DNA of 8,444 nucleotides from Ruminiclostridium sp. (GTDB taxonomy: Bacteria > Bacillota_A > Clostridia > Oscillospirales > Oscillospiraceae): contig JAFXCU010000115.1 in the NCBI GenBank assembly GCA_017521345.1, positions 1 through 8,444 on the forward strand. Reading direction: 5' to 3'. Both the position numbers and the translations under genes were made by a program. Position 1 is the first letter of the stretch; each line of letters opens with the position of its first letter. The notes below the pieces were generated by a model. The model was not told the DNA's origin, searched no databases, and saw nothing but the letters and a program-made list of their open reading frames with translations. Shown in pieces: positions 1 through 4,016 of this stretch.

Positions 1-228
1 ATTAAGAATCCCCCGCCCCACGATTATGACTATTTCCGCAGCTTCGCCGAGGCCTATGACCACCTTCTCACCATCGACACCCACAAGCCCTTCACCGACC
101 CCGCCGTGCGCGGCGTAGTGGAGCGCATAGCCCCCGAGTACCTGTGCCACGAGCTGTCGGCAAAGGACAACGCTGAAAAAGCAGAGTTCACCCGCCTGCA
201 AAACGCCGTTTTGGACGGTAAGATTTAA
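1..228 (+). CDS. 3' end of an unrecognised gene (partial)
   Basis: Frame 1 is open from the window edge to TAA at 226-228 and gives a 75-residue C-terminus. It is soluble-looking and charged, begins IKNPPPHDYDYFRSFAEAYD, continues through an acidic/aromatic stretch with TIDTHKPFTDPAV and APEYLCHELSAKD, and ends NAVLDGKI. Codon use is GC-rich and normal for the neighbourhood, with no stop in 75 codons, so it is very probably real coding sequence. I do not recognise the family; the fragment shows no catalytic motif, membrane segment or repeat. The 5' end lies outside the window. No clear terminator follows; the next 120 bases are AT-rich with a 12-base direct repeat. Confidence 0.7.
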   Translation: MKNPPPHDYDYFRSFAEAYDHLLTIDTHKPFTDPAVRGVVERIAPEYLCHELSAKDNAEKAEFTRLQNAVLDGKI

Positions 229-245
229 GGCGCAGCAGACAAGTT

Positions 246-279
246 CCTGCAAGTTTTACGCCCTACGCCTGCAAGTTTT
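246..279. repeat. 12-base direct repeat, period 22
   Basis: CCTGCAAGTTTT occurs at 246-257 and again at 268-279, just behind the stop of the upstream gene. The second copy is followed by GCCTGCTTTTTGCC, which has a T-run but no strong stem. It may be the remains of a terminator or a small tandem duplication; its function is unknown. Confidence 0.5.
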
Positions 280-838
280 GCCTGCTTTTTGCCATAACTG
301 TAGATCTTGTTCTATTTTACGCGACCGAGTTTGTGGCATTTCTTTATTTACAGTATTGAATAAAAATGGTAAAATTTTTTCTACCCCTGCACCGGAGCCC
401 AAGGAGGAGGTCCCTGAGGACGCCCCCACCTCCACCGCCTACGTCTGGCCCGTCCAGGGGGAGGTCCAGCGGGACTTCAGCCTGGAGGTCTTCGCCTATG
501 ACGACACCATGGGGGACTGGCGGACCCACGCCGGCCTGGACATTGCCGCCCAGGTGGGGGACCCTGTGTGCGCCAGCGGCAAGGGGACGGTCACCGATGT
601 GAGCCTGGACCCCATGCTGGGCCAGACCGTCACCGTGGACCACGGCACCGGGATGCAGACCTATTACGCCAACCTGGCCGAGGATGTGAAGGTCCAGGTG
701 GGGGACGAGGTGACAGCCGGAACGGTGCTGGGGGCAGTTGGCACCACCGCCCTCTCCGAGAGCGCCAGCCCCAGCCACCTGCACTTTGAGATGATCGAGT
801 ACGATGTGTCCATTGATCCCCTGCATTATCTGCATTAA
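278..838 (+). CDS. SpoIIQ-like M23 (LytM) peptidase domain, apparently 5'-truncated
   Basis: The open frame runs to TAA at 836-838. From about residue 36 it is a proline/glutamate-rich linker (TPAPEPKEEVPEDAP) and then a complete LytM domain of the M23 zinc endopeptidase family. The first zinc-ligand motif is WRTHAGLDIA (His84, Asp88) and the second is SHLHFE (His167, His169), so all ligands are present. The phrases YDDTMGDWRTH and HYL near the end resemble SpoIIQ of sporulating Clostridia, which is membrane-anchored and acts between forespore and mother cell. What is missing is the N-terminus: the only in-frame starts are TTG codons (278 and 356) without ribosome binding sites. Residues 1-35 are cysteine-rich, AT-rich in coding and unlike the rest, and no transmembrane helix or signal peptide is visible. 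I infer that the gene lost its 5' end near 376-390 and may be a pseudogene; a short cytoplasmic product is possible but would be out of place. Confidence 0.6.
   Translation: MPAFCHNCRSCSILRDRVCGISLFTVLNKNGKIFSTPAPEPKEEVPEDAPTSTAYVWPVQGEVQRDFSLEVFAYDDTMGDWRTHAGLDIAAQVGDPVCASGKGTVTDVSLDPMLGQTVTVDHGTGMQTYYANLAEDVKVQVGDEVTAGTVLGAVGTTALSESASPSHLHFEMIEYDVSIDPLHYLH
347..375 (+). promoter_or_regulatory. Candidate sigma-A promoter upstream of the M23 domain
   Basis: TTTACA at 347-352 and TAAAAT at 370-375 are separated by exactly 17 bases and lie in an AT-rich stretch, a good match to a sigma-A type promoter. A transcript would start near 382, which is inside the M23 reading frame as it is open here. 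AAGGAGG at 401-407 follows but has no ATG, GTG or TTG at a usable distance in that frame. The promoter may therefore be a relic of a longer original gene or chance in AT-rich DNA. Confidence 0.4.
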
Positions 839-842
839 AACG

Positions 843-868
843 AAAAGCGCCCATCCGGGCGCTTTTTT
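843..868 (+). terminator. Rho-independent terminator after the M23 domain
   Basis: AAAAGCGCCC (843-852) pairs perfectly with GGGCGCTTTT (857-866) around the loop ATCC, and the T-run extends to 868. It starts only 4 bases after the stop codon. The A/T flanks would let it work on both strands. Confidence 0.9.
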
Positions 869-902
869 GTTTGACTATAAATCTCCCTCGTAATCGGTAG
901 GA

Positions 903-971
903 GCCATTCACGAATGGCCCGCCAACGTAGGTTGTGGAACAGCGTGGGTGGGCGGATGACCACATCCGCCC
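903..971. repeat. Pair of repeat-like intergenic palindromes
   Basis: Two near-perfect palindromes lie 31 bases apart. GCCATT (903-908) pairs with AATGGC (913-918) around CACG. GGGCGGATG (950-958) pairs with CATCCGCCC (963-971) around ACCA. Neither is followed by a T-run on either strand, so they are not simple terminators. GC-rich paired hairpins of this kind in non-coding DNA look like REP/MITE-type dispersed repeats. That is inferred from form only, since no other copy of these palindromes occurs in the window. Confidence 0.45.
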
Positions 972-1003
972 GATCTCTGAAGGGTACGAATATTGCCAGA
1001 TAG

Positions 1004-1030
1004 AAAAACAAGCCCCCGAGCGAACTAGGG
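1004..1030 (-). terminator. Degraded minus-strand terminator
   Basis: Read on the minus strand, CCCTAG, then TTCG, then CTCGGGGGCTTG and a T-run form a hairpin with mismatches in its left arm. The right arm and tail are identical to the intact terminator at 6106-6137 (TTCGCTCGGGGGCTTGTTTT). The stop codon of the minus-strand pseudogene (TAG, complement of 1025-1027) is embedded in the left arm. It looks like the old terminator of that gene after mutation. Confidence 0.55.
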
Positions 1031-1399
1031 TGCTGCGTGTGTTGTTCCGTTAGAACCTATCACCAAATTCAGATTGATCACCTCGTACTCGCCGTTGTCA
1101 GCAACGGTGTACTTCACGAAGTCGTGGACATACTGAACGGTTCTGTCCCAACCAACCTGGGGGTTGCCATCAACTCTGACAAACTCTGCCTCACCGGTAG
1201 CGGGATCAACAATACGGCCCTGAATGTAGGAGTCGTGGCCGTTGGGAACGTTAGCATAGCTCTCGCAGAAGGTGAAGAACTACCAATGACCTCAACCTGG
1301 CCGATCAGGTTGCCGCTGTAGCCGATGGCACGCAGGAATGCAGCCAGGGACAGAGACAGAGACATAGCCATTGCCAGAACCAGCGCCAGAACCTTCTTC
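1025..1399 (-). pseudogene. Decayed small secreted-protein gene
   Basis: On the minus strand a typical Gram-positive signal peptide, KKVLALVLAMAMSLSL, is encoded from about 1399 downward but has no start codon in its frame: a TGA lies just upstream, where ATGA at 1429-1426 puts the nearest ATG in another frame. The frame continues through AAFLRAIGYSGNLIGQVEVI. Around 1276-1286 good coding shifts into another frame, beginning FFTFCESYANVPNGHDSYI. It continues with GRIVDPATGEAEF and VGWDRTVQYVHDFVKYTV and ends at TAG (1025-1027). The second part reads like a folded, hydrophilic extracellular domain, but I do not recognise the family. The lost start, one frameshift (a net 1-base loss or 2-base gain) and the damaged terminator all point to a dead gene. 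Confidence 0.6.
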
Positions 1400-1620
1400 T
1401 GTGTTCCATCCTGTCTGATCGGCCTTCATTAAGGCAGCATACATTTCGATTTTTTCAGCCCCGAAGATGCTCCTCTTCCTGGTCGACCCCAGCATCCGAT
1501 GCCATTTCCCGGATTTCCTGCGCTTGGTATTTTGCAGGTATTACATCAACTAATATCTCACGATGCAGGAAAACTTTCAGAACTCGTGCAAAGGTTGCAA
1601 GAAATGCTAAAAAATCGCAC
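1400..1620. other. Non-coding stretch with no recognised feature
   Basis: Apart from CTGATCGGCC at 1415-1424, which is the inverted copy of GGCCGATCAG at 1299-1308 inside the pseudogene, I see no supported gene, RNA or promoter here. The stretch becomes AT-rich toward the operon promoter. A minus-strand frame is open across it, but it is the tail of a long antisense shadow and shows no start signal or recognisable product. Confidence 0.4.
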
Positions 1621-1622
1621 AA

Positions 1623-1668
1623 AAAATTGTCCTCTATTGCATGAATAGACTTGTAAACGAACAATTTT
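1623..1668 (+). promoter_or_regulatory. Candidate operator: inverted repeat over the -35 region
   Basis: AAAATTGT (1623-1630) and ACAATTTT (1661-1668) are perfect 8-base inverted copies, with centres 38 bases apart. A shorter dyad, TTGT-N6-ACAA (1651-1664), begins at the -35 box and shares the right arm. Placement around the promoter suggests a repressor or activator site. The dyad is shorter than the 18-base Rex consensus (TTGT...ACAA) used for redox genes, so Rex control is only a possibility. In AT-rich DNA such repeats can arise by chance. Confidence 0.3.
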
Positions 1669-1679
1669 AGGATTATAAT
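1651..1679 (+). promoter_or_regulatory. Sigma-A promoter of the transhydrogenase operon
   Basis: TTGTAA (1651-1656) and a perfect TATAAT (1674-1679) are separated by 17 bases. The predicted start is near 1686, giving a leader of about 70 bases with the hairpin at 1706-1735 ahead of the ribosome binding site. It is the only good promoter between the pseudogene and the operon. Confidence 0.7.
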
Positions 1680-1705
1680 TAGTACGAACGTGTTTATGGA
1701 ATGCA

Positions 1706-1735
1706 GGCAATGGGCGGTCCAGCCGCCGCATTGCC
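1706..1735 (+). promoter_or_regulatory. Leader hairpin just upstream of the ribosome binding site
   Basis: GGCAATG (1706-1712) plus GGCGG (1713-1717) pair with CCGCC (1723-1727) plus CATTGCC (1729-1735). The loop is TCCAG and only G1728 is bulged, giving a 12-pair stem. No T-run follows, so it is not a terminator. It sits about 20 bases into the predicted transcript and 7 bases before AAGGAG. It could protect the 5' end of a highly expressed mRNA or be a protein-binding or translational control element. Confidence 0.6.
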
Positions 1736-1742
1736 CAACGAT

Positions 1743-1748
1743 AAGGAG
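1743..1748 (+). promoter_or_regulatory. Ribosome binding site of the NuoE-NuoF fusion gene
   Basis: AAGGAG lies 9 bases before the ATG at 1758, which supports this start for the fusion protein. Confidence 0.85.
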
Positions 1749-1757
1749 TGAAAGCAA

Positions 1758-3998
1758 ATGACCGAGTTTACCTCTGGTGTTGATCTTTCCTTGATGGAAG
1801 GCGTACTCCGCCAGTATCAGGATGATTCCACCAGCCTGATCATGATCCTGCAGCAGGCCCAGTCCATCTACGGCTACCTGCCCCAGGAAGTGATCTACCA
1901 TGTGGCCGAGCGCACCGGCAACAGCCCCGCTAAGGTCATGGGTGTGGCTACTTTCTATAGCTACTTCCAGCTGGCCCCCCTGGGCAAGTACAACATCATG
2001 CTGTGCGAAGGCACCGCCTGCCACGTCAACGGCGCAGAGCGCATCCGCACCGCCATCACCCAGGAGCTGGGCATCCACAACGGCGAGACCACTGAGGACG
2101 GCCTGTTCACCCTCAGCGAAGTGGCTTGCCTGGGCTGCTGCTCTCTGGCTCCCGTTATGATGATCAACGGCGAGACCTACGGCAACCTGACCCCTGAGAA
2201 GACCATCAACATCCTCCGCGGCCTGCGCCAGCGTGAGGAGGGCGGCGGTATCCGCATCATGGTTGGCCAGGGCAGCTGCGGCGTGTCCGCAGGTGCAGCC
2301 CGTGTGGCAAAGGTCCTGTCCGGCCATATGGTCCCCACCGATACCTTCACCGTGGAAAAGACCGGTTGTATCGGTATGTGCTACCTGGAGCCCATCGTTG
2401 ACATCTACGAAGACGACAAGCTCCTGCACCGCCTGGTCCGCGTCAACGAAGTGGACGCCCTGGGCATCGTGGAAGCTGTCCGTAAGAAGGACTTCTCCAA
2501 GCTGGAGGCCATGTTCATCAGCGACGAGGACGCTCGCTTCCTGAAGAAGCAGACCCGTGTGGCTCTGGGCCACTGCGGCGTCATCGACCCCACCAGCATC
2601 GACGACTATATCAAGCACGACGGCTACAAGGCCCTGGACAAGGCTCTGCAGATGACCCCCGAAGAGGTCATCGAGGAGATCAAGGTCTCCGGTCTGGCCG
2701 GCCGCGGCGGCGCAGGCTTCCCCACCTGGTTCAAGTGGGACGCTGCCCGCAAGGCAGAGGGCGAGAACAAGCACATCATCTGTAACGCCGACGAGGGCGA
2801 CCCCGGCGCATTCATGGACCGTGCTGTCATCGAGTCCGACCCCCATACCCTCATCGAAGGCATGCTGATCGGCGCATACGCCATCGGCGCCACCGATATG
2901 TATGTGTACATCCGCGCAGAGTATCCTCTGGCTGTGGAACACCTGGGCCAGGCCATCGAGCAGGCCCGCGCAAGAGGCCTGCTGGGTGAGAACATCCTGG
3001 GCACCGGCTTCTCCTGCGACCTGAACATCAAGATCGGCGCAGGCGCCTTCGTCTGCGGCGAGGAAACTGCTCTGATCGAGTCCATGGAAGGCAAGCGCGG
3101 CATGCCCCGCCTGAAGCCTCCCTTCCCCGCACAGAGCGGCTATCTGAACGAGCCCTCCAACATCAACAACGTGGAGACCTTCGCCAACGTTCCCTGGATC
3201 CTGCGCAACGGCGGCGCTGCTTTCGCTGCTATGGGCACCGAGAACTCCAAGGGCACCAAGGTCTTCGCTCTGACCGGTAAGGTCCAGCGCGGCGGTCTGG
3301 TGGAAGTCCCCATGGGCAACAGCCTGAAGGACGTCATCTTCGACATCGCCGGCGGCATCAAGAACGACCGCAAGTACAAGGCAGTCCAGATGGGCGGCCC
3401 CTCCGGCGGCTGTATCCCCGCCGAGCTGGTGGATACCTTCATCGACTACAAGGCCCTGTCCGCAACCGGCGCTATCATGGGCTCCGGCGGCATGGTCGTT
3501 ATGGACGACTCCACCTGTATGGTCAACATCGCCCGCTTCTTCCTGGACTTCACCGCCCGTGAGTCCTGCGGTAAGTGCGTCCCCTGCCGTATCGGTACCA
3601 CCCGTATGATGGAGATCCTGAACCGCATCTGCGAAGGCAACGGCCAGGAAGGCGACATCGAGCTGCTGGAAGAGCTGTGCGTTTCCATCAAGGACGGCGC
3701 TCTCTGCGGCCTGGGTCAGACCGCTCCCAACCCCGTTCTGACCACCATCCGCTACTTCCGCCACGAGTATGAGGCTCACATCCGGGACAAGAAGTGCCCC
3801 GCCTGCGAATGTTCCGCTCTGCTGACCATCTCCATCGTGCCCGACAAGTGCAAGGGCTGCACCCTGTGCGCTAAGAAGTGCCCCGTGGGCTGCATCAGCG
3901 GCGACCGCAAGGAGCCTCACATCATCGATCAGGCTGCCTGCATCAAGTGCAAGCAGTGCCTGAGCTCCTGCAAGTTCGACGCCATTATCGTAGAGTAA
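1758..3998 (+). CDS. NuoE/HydC-NuoF/HydB fusion, NADH-binding FMN/Fe-S subunit of a Stn-like oxidoreductase
   Basis: This 746-residue cytoplasmic protein is two normally separate subunits in one chain. Residues 1-158 are a NuoE/HydC unit: a helical bundle and a thioredoxin-like [2Fe-2S] domain with ligands Cys83, Cys88, Cys124 and Cys128 (CEGTAC; CLGCC). After an EEGGG linker, residues 164-746 follow HydB over their full length. In order they hold a second thioredoxin-like domain (Cys174, Cys204, Cys208; Met168 replaces the first ligand), an NADH/FMN domain (GRGGAGFPTWFKW 315-327, NADEGDPGAF 343-352, GAGAFVCGEETALI 427-440), the SLBB region, the N3-type [4Fe-4S] site (SCGKCVPC 603-610, Cys650), a CPACEC motif (680-685), and a 2x[4Fe-4S] ferredoxin domain (Cys698/701/704/708 and 728/731/734/738). 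In known complexes this unit exchanges electrons with NAD(H) at FMN and hosts the bifurcating flavin. The next gene starts 18 bases downstream, in the same operon. Codons are strongly biased (CGC/CGT for Arg, AAG for Lys), suggesting high expression. The domains are certain; the reaction is inferred. Confidence 0.93.
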   Translation: MTEFTSGVDLSLMEGVLRQYQDDSTSLIMILQQAQSIYGYLPQEVIYHVAERTGNSPAKVMGVATFYSYFQLAPLGKYNIMLCEGTACHVNGAERIRTAITQELGIHNGETTEDGLFTLSEVACLGCCSLAPVMMINGETYGNLTPEKTINILRGLRQREEGGGIRIMVGQGSCGVSAGAARVAKVLSGHMVPTDTFTVEKTGCIGMCYLEPIVDIYEDDKLLHRLVRVNEVDALGIVEAVRKKDFSKLEAMFISDEDARFLKKQTRVALGHCGVIDPTSIDDYIKHDGYKALDKALQMTPEEVIEEIKVSGLAGRGGAGFPTWFKWDAARKAEGENKHIICNADEGDPGAFMDRAVIESDPHTLIEGMLIGAYAIGATDMYVYIRAEYPLAVEHLGQAIEQARARGLLGENILGTGFSCDLNIKIGAGAFVCGEETALIESMEGKRGMPRLKPPFPAQSGYLNEPSNINNVETFANVPWILRNGGAAFAAMGTENSKGTKVFALTGKVQRGGLVEVPMGNSLKDVIFDIAGGIKNDRKYKAVQMGGPSGGCIPAELVDTFIDYKALSATGAIMGSGGMVVMDDSTCMVNIARFFLDFTARESCGKCVPCRIGTTRMMEILNRICEGNGQEGDIELLEELCVSIKDGALCGLGQTAPNPVLTTIRYFRHEYEAHIRDKKCPACECSALLTISIVPDKCKGCTLCAKKCPVGCISGDRKEPHIIDQAACIKCKQCLSSCKFDAIIVE

Positions 3999-4000
3999 GG

Positions 4001-4007
4001 AAGGAGG
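4001..4007 (+). promoter_or_regulatory. Ribosome binding site that fixes the second gene's start
   Basis: AAGGAGG, a perfect Shine-Dalgarno sequence, lies 9 bases before ATG 4017. The in-frame GTG at 4008 directly abuts it and is too close to be used. ATG 4017 also gives the expected ferredoxin start, MKKIKITING. Confidence 0.85.
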
Positions 4008-4016
4008 GTGTCATTT

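Noticed and set aside
1651..1664. TTGT-N6-ACAA as a definite Rex operator
   Set aside because: It is 14 bases rather than the 18-base Rex palindrome and its inner bases do not match the consensus; kept only as a low-confidence operator.
1706..1735. Leader hairpin as an attenuator/terminator
   Set aside because: No T-run follows the stem and no competing anti-terminator arm is evident.
1455..3920. An 821-codon open frame on the minus strand, opposite the NuoE-NuoF fusion
   Set aside because: It is antisense to an unmistakable gene and rich in Ala, Gly, Asp, Gln and His in a pattern set by the sense codon bias. It has no domain, ribosome binding site or promoter. The long antisense frames at 4011-5810 and 6335-7954 have the same cause.
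4008..4016. GTG at 4008 as start of the second operon gene
   Set aside because: It directly abuts the Shine-Dalgarno sequence and adds only three residues before the ferredoxin domain; ATG 4017 has ideal spacing.
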